Positions 46,362 through 56,030 are shown, counted from the first letter of the stretch. The stretch: 64,000 bases of DNA from GH45 sp046704385 (GCA_046704385.1 JBJKSB010000071.1:42001-106000); one strand, 5' to 3'. The notes: a model not told the origin generated them from the letters alone. Program-made: numbers and translations.

Positions 46362-46585
46362 GCCCTAAAAGATTTCAGAATGCAAATTAAATTAAAATGC
46401 GGCAAACAAAACAATGAATTTCTCATGTTATTTTATCAATTAAAAATTTTTAATCGCACCAGCCAACCTAATATTTTAGTTCTTTTTTATTTAATTGTCA
46501 ATAATTCAAATTGATAGATGTACCGATAAAAGCTGATTTGATTAAGTAATGAACCCTTCATTAGTCGTAAATTTTGCAATGTTTG

Positions 46586-47122
46586 TCAGCATAATCCTTT
46601 TCTAAGATCCGATTCGAAGTTATTCAGGATATACTTAAACCAATAGGTATAATTTTCAGGATTATTATTTATATCAACTATTAAATCGTTAAACGTGATC
46701 CACCGGGTGTTTGCAACCTCATCAGGATTTACTTCCGGGTTTCCGTCCCAACATCCAAAATAAACATGGTCAGTTTCATACTCGGTCAAACCATTATCAA
46801 AAGTTTCACGATAAGTAAAGCTGAATTGAAATTTTACAGGGACATCAAAGCCCATTTCAAAAAGCAACCGATCGTGAATGCAATTTTCCATTTCCATATT
46901 TTCTAACAAGTGGCTGCAACAAGCATTCGTCCAGAGTGAAGGTGAGTGATATTTATGACGTGCCCGCTGATGTATCAGCATTTCGCCCTTTTTGTTGAAT
47001 ATAAAAACAGAAAATGCACGATGAAGCAGACCTTCCTCGTGCACTTTTAGTTTATTATAGTACCCTGTTACCTTATCATTCTGGTCAACAAGAGCTATAA
47101 GCGGGCTGTTTGATTCGTTCAT
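46586..47122 (-). CDS. idi: Isopentenyl-diphosphate delta-isomerase, type 1
   Basis: A 178-residue Nudix-fold enzyme that interconverts IPP and DMAPP. It shows LLHRAFSVFIFN, LIHQRARHKYHSPSLWTNACCSH (with the catalytic Cys) and YETDHVYFG (catalytic Glu region), and has normal length. Its start lies 38 bp inside the end of the DUF116 gene, so the two are co-transcribed. It feeds the polyprenyl chain used by MenA. Confidence 0.94.
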   Translation of the reverse strand: MNESNSPLIALVDQNDKVTGYYNKLKVHEEGLLHRAFSVFIFNKKGEMLIHQRARHKYHSPSLWTNACCSHLLENMEMENCIHDRLLFEMGFDVPVKFQFSFTYRETFDNGLTEYETDHVYFGCWDGNPEVNPDEVANTRWITFNDLIVDINNNPENYTYWFKYILNNFESDLRKGLC

Positions 47123-48248
47123 TCAATAATAAATTATCTAATTGTTTTTCGTTTAAATGGGTCGGGTTTCCTGTAACCCAATGTTTTTTACATCCACAAG
47201 TGTCCAAAAATACGCATTGTGACGGAATATTCAATTTTTGCATTTCATATCCTCCGGTAATCAGATTCAATGTACAGGCAACACCAACCAGGCCGGTATC
47301 TGTCGAATTTTCCCAGGGTTTTAAAAATTTTGAGAACCCTGAGGAATGTGGTATTAGTACAGTTTTTATTCCCCTTTTGTTCAGGTTGGTAGTAAGTTTT
47401 GAAACATTACAGCTTTCGGTACAATGCATGCATTTTAACTGATTATCAACCAATTCGGCTTTGCAACTATTGCTTTTTGTCATACATGTAGGCAACAAAA
47501 CAATTTTATTTTTAGTTTGATGAAAGGCGGGCCTGAGGGTCTGGTTCATAATTTCAGCAGCTACCATGTTCAAATGATATTCATTTGGCTGTCGTGTACA
47601 GAAAAAGAAATTCTCTTTTCCTTTATAATTATTTATTGTGCTTAACCTGAAATCGATCCAGGTACGGGTATATTTTCCCAGGTGATTTTCTGCCTCGAAC
47701 TCAAACCAATGGGTAAATTTCTCCACTTTAGTCCAGAATTCATGTTGATAATCCACATGTTTATTCTCCAGGAAAAGTTTCCAATTCGAAAGCCTTTCAA
47801 CTTCCTGGTTAAATTCTTTGGTACAGTCGAGCCAATGCAACAGATATTCCAGACGTTCGTAAATTGGAAATTCTTTATTTTTTTCAGTTGCCAGGATTTT
47901 ATAGGCTAATTGACCCCGATAGTTGTCAACTCGCTTTTTCAGACTTTTATATTTTTTCCTGATTTTATAAAGCTGATTAAAAAGCGGGTGAAAAAACAAG
48001 GCATCAATAGACAGGTATTTGTTATAATTTTTCCAAAAAATACCTGCCATTAACAACTCCGCTACATATTCATTCTGTTGTCTGATTTTAAAATTTTTCA
48101 CTCTTGAAAATTCAATATAATCATTAATTAAGTTTTCAAGTGTTTTTGTGCCGTTTAGTAAAACTTTCCCTGTAAATTCAGCAAGATCGTCATAGAACTG
48201 CACCGGGTTATCAGCGCGGATGTTCAATTTGTAAGGACTGGTAATCAT
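47085..48248 (-). CDS. DUF116-family protein with cysteine clusters
   Basis: A 387-residue cytoplasmic protein. The N-terminal half (to about 240) is basic and helical without a recognised domain. The C-terminal part matches DUF116: VLLPTCMTKSNSC, CMHCTESCNVSKL, a GLVGVACTLNLITGGYEM core, IPSQCVFLDTCGCKKHW. The eight or more conserved-looking cysteines suggest an iron-sulfur cluster or zinc site. The stop overlaps idi by 38 bp, hinting at a link to isoprenoid metabolism. The reaction is unknown. Confidence 0.75.
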   Translation of the reverse strand: MITSPYKLNIRADNPVQFYDDLAEFTGKVLLNGTKTLENLINDYIEFSRVKNFKIRQQNEYVAELLMAGIFWKNYNKYLSIDALFFHPLFNQLYKIRKKYKSLKKRVDNYRGQLAYKILATEKNKEFPIYERLEYLLHWLDCTKEFNQEVERLSNWKLFLENKHVDYQHEFWTKVEKFTHWFEFEAENHLGKYTRTWIDFRLSTINNYKGKENFFFCTRQPNEYHLNMVAAEIMNQTLRPAFHQTKNKIVLLPTCMTKSNSCKAELVDNQLKCMHCTESCNVSKLTTNLNKRGIKTVLIPHSSGFSKFLKPWENSTDTGLVGVACTLNLITGGYEMQKLNIPSQCVFLDTCGCKKHWVTGNPTHLNEKQLDNLLLNERIKQPAYSSC

Positions 48249-48400
48249 GATATCAAAGGTTTTAAGGGTTTTATCGCTTTAAAGACGAAATAACAGTACA
48301 AAAGTTGCTTATATACTATTAATATTATACTAAAAAACGGTGAATGAGGAAATTAGCCGGGCGAATATGGAATAGTTCAGCGTAAATGACCCGACAGATT

Positions 48401-49849
48401 TTATTCGTGATTGTAATACAATTTGGGTTCGGTTGTGATGTTCCAGTGATAAAGTAAATTACAAATTAATCGTGTTTCATTTGGATTGTATTTTGGTTCC
48501 CAATCCATGATCGGGCAGTTGCCTGATAGTTTTACAATTTTCTCATCGGAGTGAGCCAGTTCTTCTAAAGCTGCTCTTTCACATTTATATCCTGTAGTAT
48601 CAAGCCTGTCGGCATTACTAAATGCAGCTAAAAATAGAAATAAAAAAATCAAATAAAGATTTTTTGGTCTGCCTTTCAATTGATTTATTAAAAATAAGGA
48701 TGTTGACCCAAAAGCAAAGATCAGAGCCAGGGTAACAGGCATAATAGTATCATAACGAAGAATATTTGCCCGGTAACCTCTGTAACCTCCTAATGGTAGT
48801 AAAATCATATATACGAAACTGAAAATCCCAATCCATGAAAATATTCGCACTATCTTCTTTCCTTCATTGTTAAAGTATCTGGTCTTTATAATTATAGTAT
48901 TGATAATTAAATATATGAATAAAATGGGGTAGGCAGGTTTTTGAACTATTAGGTTATAAATACCGGCAGGAATTCTTAAATATCTTTCACCCAAAGAAAT
49001 AGACTCGGGAAAATTTAATGAGTTATTTCTGCCAACATATAAAGAATAGGCACTAAAAATACACAGGGCTATAAAATAATACAACACCGGTTTTGACATA
49101 GCTTTAATGCCAATTGATGCACGGTTAACTATACTCTTACCCGTAGTGGTTTTATAAAAATGATAAAAATGTATCCATAAAATTATTGGACATGCTATTA
49201 AAACTACTCCAGGTACCAAAGGCCCATTCAATGACAAAACAGGTATAAACAGCACAAAAGCTGCTATTTTAGCTACCGACCAATTTACTTCTTCCTTTAG
49301 ATATAACTCTTTGTAAAACGGTTTAAAAAAAAGCAACAAAAGAGCTAATGATAAGGCATAAAAAAAGGTGTAAATAATTGATTGATCGACAATACCCATT
49401 AACCTGTTATATCCATGGGTTTGAAACAAGGGCGTGATTAAAACGGCAGCTATTAAAAAGTTTAAATCAGAAATGTTATTGATTTTTGAGATAAATGAGG
49501 AGAGTAGGTACAGAATTAAAATTTGAACAAAAATTTGTAAAAGAGCAACTGCCAGATAAACGCTATCAATTGGGTTAACCAAGGCTTGCAATAAATTAGG
49601 TGCATGTAGCAGATACTCTTTGGTGGTAAAATGAGCAAAAAATCGATTTGGATTTGGATATATTTTATGGTTAATTAAAGCGTTAAGGCCCAGTGGGTCG
49701 TGTAATACCAAATAGTATCCTTTGTCCGGGGCAGGAACCACAATATCAGCAATATCACCCAATAAGGGCATATGATAGTGCTGGTAAAATGAATAGCCTA
49801 GGTCGGTTATAAGAAATAAAATTAACAGGCCCTTTATTAAAATCTTCAT
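48401..49849 (-). CDS. Polytopic membrane protein of unknown function
   Basis: A 482-residue protein with about ten to twelve hydrophobic spans, a short N-terminal loop (MPLLGDIADIVVPAPDKGY) and a soluble C-terminal tail with ALEELAHSDEKIVKLSGNCP. The layout resembles membrane glycosyltransferases or polysaccharide-assembly proteins of the GT-C type, but no diagnostic DxD near the first loop was found beyond GDIAD. It stands alone on the minus strand, divergent from the methyltransferase. I do not recognise the family. Confidence 0.6.
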   Translation of the reverse strand: MKILIKGLLILFLITDLGYSFYQHYHMPLLGDIADIVVPAPDKGYYLVLHDPLGLNALINHKIYPNPNRFFAHFTTKEYLLHAPNLLQALVNPIDSVYLAVALLQIFVQILILYLLSSFISKINNISDLNFLIAAVLITPLFQTHGYNRLMGIVDQSIIYTFFYALSLALLLLFFKPFYKELYLKEEVNWSVAKIAAFVLFIPVLSLNGPLVPGVVLIACPIILWIHFYHFYKTTTGKSIVNRASIGIKAMSKPVLYYFIALCIFSAYSLYVGRNNSLNFPESISLGERYLRIPAGIYNLIVQKPAYPILFIYLIINTIIIKTRYFNNEGKKIVRIFSWIGIFSFVYMILLPLGGYRGYRANILRYDTIMPVTLALIFAFGSTSLFLINQLKGRPKNLYLIFLFLFLAAFSNADRLDTTGYKCERAALEELAHSDEKIVKLSGNCPIMDWEPKYNPNETRLICNLLYHWNITTEPKLYYNHE

Positions 49850-49978
49850 TATTTTTATTGAATAAACTGAATCGCTAAATATAAAGAAGATTTATGATTT
49901 TTTATAAAATGATAATAAGTGTTACTTTAATTAACCATAATAAAATTCTAAATTAGTGGGAAGCAAAAATCAAATGAA

Positions 49979-50713
49979 ATGAGTTTTTACAAATCAATTG
50001 CACACGTTTATGATTTTATCTTTCCGGCAAATTTGCATCAGGTAGATTTTGTAAAAAAATGTATTCCTGAAATTAGCGAAGCCAACCTGCTGGATGTAGG
50101 TTGTGGAACCGGAAATCTTGCCCTGGCTTTGGCAGAACATTGTATGAATATTACAGGTGTTGATATTGATAAAAAGATGCTGGCAATTGCCCAGTCAAAA
50201 GACAGACCTGCCAATGTCCATTTTGCTAATGGTAATATGTTAAACCTGACCGAGCAGTTTGATTCGGATTTGTTTGATGGTTTGATATGTTTTGGTAATA
50301 CCCTGGCTAACCTTGATGGATTAAATGATATGGAAGTTTTTTTGCTTCAGTGTAAACAACTTTTAAAGCCCGGAGGTAAATTATTAATTCAAATTGTGAA
50401 TTACGACCGCGTATTAAATGAACATATTAATTCCCTTCCCACTATCGAAAATAATATTATAAAATTTGAAAGAGATTATGAATATATTAGTCGTATAAAC
50501 AGGATCGATTTTATTTCGACCCTTACTGATAAGCTAAACGGGGAAGTAATTCATAATAAACATCAATTATATCCATTAACTGAAATGGAGCTTTTTAAAC
50601 TATTGGGCAAATTAGGATTTGAAGTTTTAAACCGCTTCGGAAGTTTTAACGGCGAACCTATTAATATGGATAGTATACCCATGATTTTTGAGGCCGGTAA
50701 AAACACTGTTTAA
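49979..50713 (+). CDS. Class I SAM-dependent methyltransferase
   Basis: A 244-residue enzyme with motif I LLDVGCGTGNLALAL (about 37-51), an acidic motif II GVDIDKKML, FANGNMLNL and the post-motif LKPGGKLLIQIVNYDR. The N-terminus YKSIAHVYDFIFP is common in small-molecule methyltransferases. It lacks the specific pattern of the menaquinone methyltransferase MenG/UbiE, so despite the men cluster nearby I do not assign it that role. The substrate is unknown. It is the only plus-strand gene between 38.9 and 62.3 kb. Confidence 0.85.
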   Translation: MSFYKSIAHVYDFIFPANLHQVDFVKKCIPEISEANLLDVGCGTGNLALALAEHCMNITGVDIDKKMLAIAQSKDRPANVHFANGNMLNLTEQFDSDLFDGLICFGNTLANLDGLNDMEVFLLQCKQLLKPGGKLLIQIVNYDRVLNEHINSLPTIENNIIKFERDYEYISRINRIDFISTLTDKLNGEVIHNKHQLYPLTEMELFKLLGKLGFEVLNRFGSFNGEPINMDSIPMIFEAGKNTV

Positions 50714-50715
50714 AT

Positions 50716-50752
50716 AAAAAGGCCCAATGTAATAAAATTACACTGAGCCTTT
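50716..50752 (-). terminator. Intrinsic terminator of the minus-strand carbohydrate operon
   Basis: AAAGGC and GCCTTT flank a TGTAAT/ATTACA stem. On the minus strand the stem ends GGGCCTTTTTATTT, a T-run 26 bp after the DUF362 gene stop. It may also slow plus-strand transcription after the methyltransferase. Confidence 0.75.
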
Positions 50753-50777
50753 GAAAAAATCTGGATACCGGTTAAGG

Positions 50778-52340
50778 CTAATTTAAAGCATAATAAAGCA
50801 ATTCAATTCCATTTCCTGTTCCTAAATTCCTGGTGTATTGCTTATCCGTAGCATTGTTCCAGTGTTCCATAACTCCAAGACTGTTCAAGGTTGTTCCATC
50901 ACGCTCCGGATCATATTTTGTTCCCGAAGGTGGGTTGTTGGCCTGCGCAGCTTCAAGTAAATAGGAATCGCAATACTGCAAATCGGGAGCATCGGGCCAT
51001 TCGTTGAGTATAAAATCCATACAAACTGCATCAATTGCAACCATATCCTGCGAGGCAAAAACGCTTCCCGGCCAATTGTTATTAAATGGTGCCATTTGCC
51101 ATTTGTAGGCAGGCACCCCGTCAACACTTTTGTTTGAGATAATTCCGTCAACTAAAAACAACATGGTTTTATTACCTAAATCCTTATGGCCCATAAAATC
51201 GACGAAAGTCATGTAACGTGGACTGCCATCACGATTTTGGTCGAAATTATTATGGACATTTTTATGCCAGTCTGCATGTATGCTGGTGGCTCCGTACCAG
51301 TTTTTGCCACACAAGGTAACTCCCTGTCCTACATGTCCTTTTAATACGGCCAGGTCGATCAGGTAATTGGCATCTACAATGCTTTTAGCAAGGTTTCGCG
51401 CCAAACGGCCATTGTCAACAGAATAGGGGAGTGCATCGGTTACATATGTTGATTTTACCCTGCCTGAGCCTCCACCATTGTCTTCGTAAATGATGTCCGG
51501 AAATTCTGAATGACATTTATTGAAAATGTTATCGGTAATAAACCGGCTTGGTTCTGTTAGAATAATATTTTTTTGAGGAACTCCGGCATCATTAACCAAA
51601 CTGCGCAAAAGGGCAAGAGTAAGTTGGGGCGAAGTATTAATTTCATTCGTGTTTTCATGGCCATAGGTGTTATTCATATTTATTTTTATGGCTATTTTTT
51701 CACCTTCGCTATAACCGGCATCTTTTCCATGTTTCGTTTTATTGAACGATACAAATAATGCCTTCCAGGCATCTTTGGCAGTTTTTTCACCCGTAAGTTG
51801 AATTATTGATTCCTTTAATAAACCATCAGCTTTATCCTGGTTTATGTATTTATCTTCCCACCAGAATCCGGTTTTTCCGTCCCAGGTGGCAATATCATCG
51901 CTGTGAGTCCAGGCAACACGACCGGGATTTATCCCTTTGGCTTCACCAACAGGTTGATTAGGGCTGTACCAAATTTTTACATTGGCCTTTGTAGTTTTTG
52001 GGTTGGATGAAACCAGTAAGAAAGAAAAAATTACTCCTGATATCACCAATGAAAAACCAACCAGGTATTTGGCTTGAAGTAGTTTTTGTTTGGCTTTTTT
52101 AAATGAAAACCAGGCTCCTGATACGGTCAAAAGCCATATTATAAACGATGACATTATGGGGGCAGCTACCCGCATACACGGGTATGCAGCTCTTGATGGT
52201 TTTGGAATTACCCTTATCAGGAACCAGAGTGTTGCCAAAACAGAGGTGATTATAAAAATCATTTTTCGCGAAAAGCGGAGATTTTCAAAAAAAGCAACAA
52301 GCTTTTTTAAGCTGTTGGGTAATAAATTTTTACGTTCCAT
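50778..52340 (-). CDS. Membrane-anchored DUF362 protein
   Basis: A 520-residue protein with three hydrophobic spans in the first 125 residues (around 28-45, 62-78 and 93-110) and a large soluble domain. The soluble part shows DUF362 features: KIAIKINMNNTYGH, LLRSLVNDAGVPQKNIILTEPSR, YLIDLAVLKGHVGQGVTLCGKNWYG and FASQDMVAIDAVCMDFI. DUF362 has no settled activity and is sometimes linked to iron-sulfur proteins, but no ferredoxin cysteines are seen here. It is the last gene of the GH operon, 13 bp after the FISUMP gene. Confidence 0.8.
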   Translation of the reverse strand: MERKNLLPNSLKKLVAFFENLRFSRKMIFIITSVLATLWFLIRVIPKPSRAAYPCMRVAAPIMSSFIIWLLTVSGAWFSFKKAKQKLLQAKYLVGFSLVISGVIFSFLLVSSNPKTTKANVKIWYSPNQPVGEAKGINPGRVAWTHSDDIATWDGKTGFWWEDKYINQDKADGLLKESIIQLTGEKTAKDAWKALFVSFNKTKHGKDAGYSEGEKIAIKINMNNTYGHENTNEINTSPQLTLALLRSLVNDAGVPQKNIILTEPSRFITDNIFNKCHSEFPDIIYEDNGGGSGRVKSTYVTDALPYSVDNGRLARNLAKSIVDANYLIDLAVLKGHVGQGVTLCGKNWYGATSIHADWHKNVHNNFDQNRDGSPRYMTFVDFMGHKDLGNKTMLFLVDGIISNKSVDGVPAYKWQMAPFNNNWPGSVFASQDMVAIDAVCMDFILNEWPDAPDLQYCDSYLLEAAQANNPPSGTKYDPERDGTTLNSLGVMEHWNNATDKQYTRNLGTGNGIELLYYALN

Positions 52341-52353
52341 TTTATAATATTTT

Positions 52354-52977
52354 TCAATCTTTTAGTTTCTGATTTTTTACACATCTAACCGAATTTCCAT
52401 ACTTTTTATCAATCCGGTTCCGGTAAATACTATTATCATTTACACTGAAGTCCCTTAACCAAGCCTCGTCAGTATCACTTTCTGTTGAAGTCCAAAAATC
52501 GGCATATTTACCTAAGTAATGAAATGAACCGTCCCACCACAAGCGATATCCACCCAACAATACATTAAAACCTAATTTTCCTCCTTCTTTTAAGTTAATA
52601 GCTTTACCATCACCTTGCGTCCCTATTATATTTAGTTCGGCCTCGTTAACACCGGCGGCCTTCTCCAGGTCTTTCCATTCACTATCAGAAGGCAGGTGCC
52701 ATCCGTCAGGGCAAACATTTTGAGCAGTTTTCCAATTATATAAGCGTCCATATTTGGAGCCATTATCTTCGTTATTATCGTAACACCATGAACCTTCACT
52801 GGTTGTGTAATCCAAATTTTCGGCCATCCAAATATAATTGCCAATGGTTACAGTTTTATATTCATGATTATCGCGTGAATCAACGAATTTTCCTGTATTT
52901 GTTTGTGCATAACCGGTAACCATCAGATTTACCATTAAAAACGCAAACAGGGTTTTTAGTAAGGAGTTGATTTTCAT
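52354..52977 (-). CDS. Secreted FISUMP-domain protein
   Basis: A 207-residue protein with a signal peptide (ends GYAQ) and one Fibrobacter succinogenes major paralogous domain: TVTIGNYIWMAENLDY, YGRLYNWKTAQNVCPDGWHLPSDSEW, ALLGGYR-type core, FWTSTESDTDEAWLRDF and GNSVRCVKN. The domain is related to the one fused to Cys/His repeats at 37208-38005. It overlaps the GH88 stop by four bases (ATGA). It is probably an extracellular binding protein; the ligand is unknown. Confidence 0.85.
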   Translation of the reverse strand: MKINSLLKTLFAFLMVNLMVTGYAQTNTGKFVDSRDNHEYKTVTIGNYIWMAENLDYTTSEGSWCYDNNEDNGSKYGRLYNWKTAQNVCPDGWHLPSDSEWKDLEKAAGVNEAELNIIGTQGDGKAINLKEGGKLGFNVLLGGYRLWWDGSFHYLGKYADFWTSTESDTDEAWLRDFSVNDNSIYRNRIDKKYGNSVRCVKNQKLKD

Positions 52978-54176
52978 TTTTCCGATGAATTTAATTTATT
53001 TTTTAAGCGTAAAAGCGATTCAATATAGTAATAATCCGCATAAATTATAGGAACATCAATTTCAGAGTTGGCCGGTAAATGCCCGGTGGCATGCATCAAA
53101 ATAAAATTGTGATTCGTTCCGGGCTGTGCCAGGTATTTTTCTGATGATAAATTGAATACAATTTTTTTTGCGAATTCCAGGAAGTCCTTATCTGGAGCGT
53201 AATTGCTCAGTTCAATTAAAGCTGAGGCCATAATGGCAGCAGCGGCTACATCGCGCGGTTCATTGGGAATTTTCGGGGCATTGTAATCCCAATAAGGTAT
53301 GCCGTCATCAGGCATATTGGGATTATGCATCAGGAATTTAGCAATGTTTACGGCCTGGTCCAGGTAAGCTGAATCTCCTGTTTCACGAAACATCATAGTA
53401 TAACCATAAAGTCCCCACGATTGTCCCCGCGACCAGGCTGATCCATCGGAGTATCCCTGAACCGTTTGTTTATTGATAACTCCACCAGTGATAGTATCAT
53501 AGTTTACCAAGTGAAAGGAACTGTAATCAGGTCTGAAATGATTCGCCATAGTTTTGTTGGCATGGTTTATAGCAATATTTCTAAATACGGGATTGTGTGT
53601 GAATTTTGAAGTTTCGCATAACATTTCCAGATTCATCATATTGTCGATAATAACCGGGTATTGCCACTCTTTGTTATCCCATGATTTTATTAAACCAACT
53701 TTTGGATTATACCTACTGATCAGCGATTTGGAAGCATTTTCGATTACTGAAAGATAGCTTGTATCACCTGCAATTTTATAGCCATTACCAAACGGGCAAT
53801 AAACCATAAATCCCAGGTCGTGTGTATTTATTACATATTGAAGAGGTTTCAGTAATTGCGTATATTTTTTTGCAGCATTCAGAAAAACCGCATCATTGAA
53901 ATATTGACAAAGGTACCACAACGATGCCGGAAAAAAGCCGGATGTCCAGTCGTAAATCCCAACAGATTTTAGTTTATTATTTTCCACCGTACGAGGCAGA
54001 GAAGAATCTTTAGCAGCCAAAATCATTCCTTTATATTGGTCTATTGCAGTTTGTAGCGCGTGATCAATCCTGACTTTTAATTCATCGTTATTAATGTGGC
54101 TTGGCTTGCAGCTTAGCATACCAGCCATAATAAATAATAGTAAAAGGTTTCTGATCATTCTGATTTCTTCTGTCAT
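52974..54176 (-). CDS. GH88-family unsaturated glucuronyl hydrolase lipoprotein
   Basis: A 400-residue lipoprotein (MLSC, Cys23; a second ATG gives a shorter leader at MIRNLL). The (alpha/alpha)6 barrel carries YDWTSGFFPASLWYL, the catalytic pair NTHDLGFM (Asp120) and SDGSAWSRGQSWGLYG (Asp244), and DVAAAAIMASAL. These enzymes remove delta-4,5-unsaturated uronic acid from the ends of oligosaccharides left by polysaccharide lyases. ATGA overlaps join it to the GH105 and FISUMP genes. Periplasmic location is likely. Confidence 0.92.
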   Translation of the reverse strand: MTEEIRMIRNLLLLFIMAGMLSCKPSHINNDELKVRIDHALQTAIDQYKGMILAAKDSSLPRTVENNKLKSVGIYDWTSGFFPASLWYLCQYFNDAVFLNAAKKYTQLLKPLQYVINTHDLGFMVYCPFGNGYKIAGDTSYLSVIENASKSLISRYNPKVGLIKSWDNKEWQYPVIIDNMMNLEMLCETSKFTHNPVFRNIAINHANKTMANHFRPDYSSFHLVNYDTITGGVINKQTVQGYSDGSAWSRGQSWGLYGYTMMFRETGDSAYLDQAVNIAKFLMHNPNMPDDGIPYWDYNAPKIPNEPRDVAAAAIMASALIELSNYAPDKDFLEFAKKIVFNLSSEKYLAQPGTNHNFILMHATGHLPANSEIDVPIIYADYYYIESLLRLKNKLNSSEK

Positions 54177-55222
54177 TTTAAATTTAGTTTTTTCCTGGCG
54201 GCTTCCATTAAAATAAAAAAAGCCTGCCCTTCAGTGGCCCTTCCCGGGCTGTTAAACCAGGGAGCACCACAAACATCCTGAACGTACCCAAATTTATCAA
54301 TTTTCTTTAGGACGGCATTTCTTATGGTTTCAGCAATGCTTTGATATTTTTTATTGAGCCATCCTCCATTTATACCTGAATAAATGGTATATACCACCAT
54401 TTGCCCAAGATTGGTTTCAACGAAACTTGCCGGATCATCAACTACATTGTGAAAATAACCATCGGGGCGAAGATATTTTAGAATGCTATCCAAATGTTCT
54501 GTAATACAGGTTATAAGTTTGTTGCGTTCTTTATTCATGTTTTCTGGTAAACTTTTAATTACCCTGGCGATTCCGGCTAATGCCCAACCATTTCCCACAC
54601 CCCAGAATTTTTCATTTATAAACGATTGTTGTTCATATTGCCACCGGTGTGAATAAAGTTTAGCCTTATCGTTCCATAAGAATTTTCGAATACCCTCAAT
54701 CTGTTTAACTGCCATTTCAGGTTCTCCGGCAATGCTTAAAAATGGAGGAGCCATATACATAGAGTCAATCCATATTTCAGGGGCATTCAAGGTATGGAAA
54801 ATAATTCCTTCGGGAGATTTGGGCGCTTTGTTTATTAAGTAATCCAACATTTTACTGGCAGCTAATTTCAAATCAGGGTCACCAGTTTTTTCTGCAGCAA
54901 ATAAAACAGCTTCACCATTCGAAGCCGGATCGGTAACACCATTATCAGTATAAAGTACTGATAACCGGCCATCAGTAGTTTGTCTTAAAACGGTTTCATA
55001 GGCCATTAAAATTACATTTGACTCATCGCCCCATTCCAGCAACGATTGCATTGCCACACCCTGTTCCCATGAAGCCCGCTGCATGCTCAGCATAGCCTTT
55101 TTAACCAGTTCAACCCGGGATTCGGTGCTTTCTGATTTATCAATAATAGGTTTGCACGCCTTTGCAATAAATGGAAATGTAGAAAGTAAAACCAAATCTT
55201 TAAAAAAAGTCCGCCTTAACAT
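54173..55222 (-). CDS. GH105-family unsaturated uronyl hydrolase
   Basis: A 349-residue (alpha/alpha)6-barrel enzyme with an N-terminal export signal (MLRRTFFKDLVLL, with AKAC as possible lipobox). RASWEQGVAMQSLLEW, EIWIDSMYMAPPFLS (Asp153, matching the general acid of YteR), WGVGNGWALAGIARV and SPGRATEGQAFFILMEA are characteristic. It hydrolyses unsaturated galacturonyl or glucuronyl ends, typically of rhamnogalacturonan or ulvan fragments. It is three bases from the CBM6 lipoprotein gene and overlaps GH88 by four. Having both families in one operon suggests two different unsaturated linkages. Confidence 0.9.
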   Translation of the reverse strand: MLRRTFFKDLVLLSTFPFIAKACKPIIDKSESTESRVELVKKAMLSMQRASWEQGVAMQSLLEWGDESNVILMAYETVLRQTTDGRLSVLYTDNGVTDPASNGEAVLFAAEKTGDPDLKLAASKMLDYLINKAPKSPEGIIFHTLNAPEIWIDSMYMAPPFLSIAGEPEMAVKQIEGIRKFLWNDKAKLYSHRWQYEQQSFINEKFWGVGNGWALAGIARVIKSLPENMNKERNKLITCITEHLDSILKYLRPDGYFHNVVDDPASFVETNLGQMVVYTIYSGINGGWLNKKYQSIAETIRNAVLKKIDKFGYVQDVCGAPWFNSPGRATEGQAFFILMEAARKKLNLK

Positions 55223-55225
55223 GTA

Positions 55226-55909
55226 TTAATTTAATATTTTGAAATTCAGATAGTCATAGTTCATATTTCCATTTATCAGAGTATGAATTGTCAAATGTTG
55301 AATCCTTTCCGGTAAATTAATTGTACCAAGGCTGTCGTTATAATTCCAGTGATGCCATTGGCGCCAGGCTACTGTATCAGCTTCTACGTAAGTGGATGTA
55401 ATATGCAAAGTATCGGTTATTGGGTTGTTGTTTAAGGTAACTGCAATAGCACCATCAGCATTGGCAGTATACATTAATCCAATCTGGTAATTACCGGCTT
55501 TTTTAATATTTACGGTGTACGAAATCCATTCACCTGGCACTGTCCACCCCACATAAAGACTACCGAGCTCAGGTTCAACGAAGTTAAAGGGATTATTGTC
55601 CACATCGTTGTCCTTCGTGTATGATATGTCAACCGGTTCATCCTTACGGAATTCGTGCAAATATTCACCATTTAAAGGATTCAGATTGCCGCTTCCTGAA
55701 TTAATGGTATCTGAATCGTGAAAGGTGATGCCTTCGCCGCCAATATCGTAAGCTTCGCATTGTAATTTGCCCGGAATACTCTGCATTTCAAAATACCTGA
55801 CAGTGTCGGTAAAAATCTTGGAGGTTGGTGTGTTTGTTTTGGTTTTGTTGGTACAGCTAAAAGCTATAACCATAGCTATTAGCGTAAAAGTTAGAGTTCT
55901 GAATTTCAT
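55226..55909 (-). CDS. CBM6-type carbohydrate-binding lipoprotein
   Basis: A 227-residue lipoprotein (AFSC, Cys19). The mature part is one CBM6-like beta-sandwich: GKLQCEAYDIGGEGITFHD, SLYVGWTVPGEWISYTVNI, AGNYQIGLMYTANADGAI and DYLNFKIL. CBM6 modules usually sit on hydrolases; a free lipid-anchored module suggests a surface or periplasmic capture protein for this operon. It begins 121 bp after GH5 and ends three bases before GH105. Confidence 0.85.
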   Translation of the reverse strand: MKFRTLTFTLIAMVIAFSCTNKTKTNTPTSKIFTDTVRYFEMQSIPGKLQCEAYDIGGEGITFHDSDTINSGSGNLNPLNGEYLHEFRKDEPVDISYTKDNDVDNNPFNFVEPELGSLYVGWTVPGEWISYTVNIKKAGNYQIGLMYTANADGAIAVTLNNNPITDTLHITSTYVEADTVAWRQWHHWNYNDSLGTINLPERIQHLTIHTLINGNMNYDYLNFKILN

Positions 55910-56030
55910 AGCAATTTAGTTTAAGATTTTATTGAATTTAGTTGGTATAATACAAGCCTTAATTTCTTCGGTCTCCACTGATTAGATGTTCAGGAAGGTG
56001 AATAAATAAAATTTCATAATTAACTTCAAT

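Noticed and set aside
49979..50713. The methyltransferase as the menaquinone methyltransferase MenG/UbiE.
   Set aside because: Its N-terminus and post-motif regions do not match MenG; proximity to the men genes alone is not enough.
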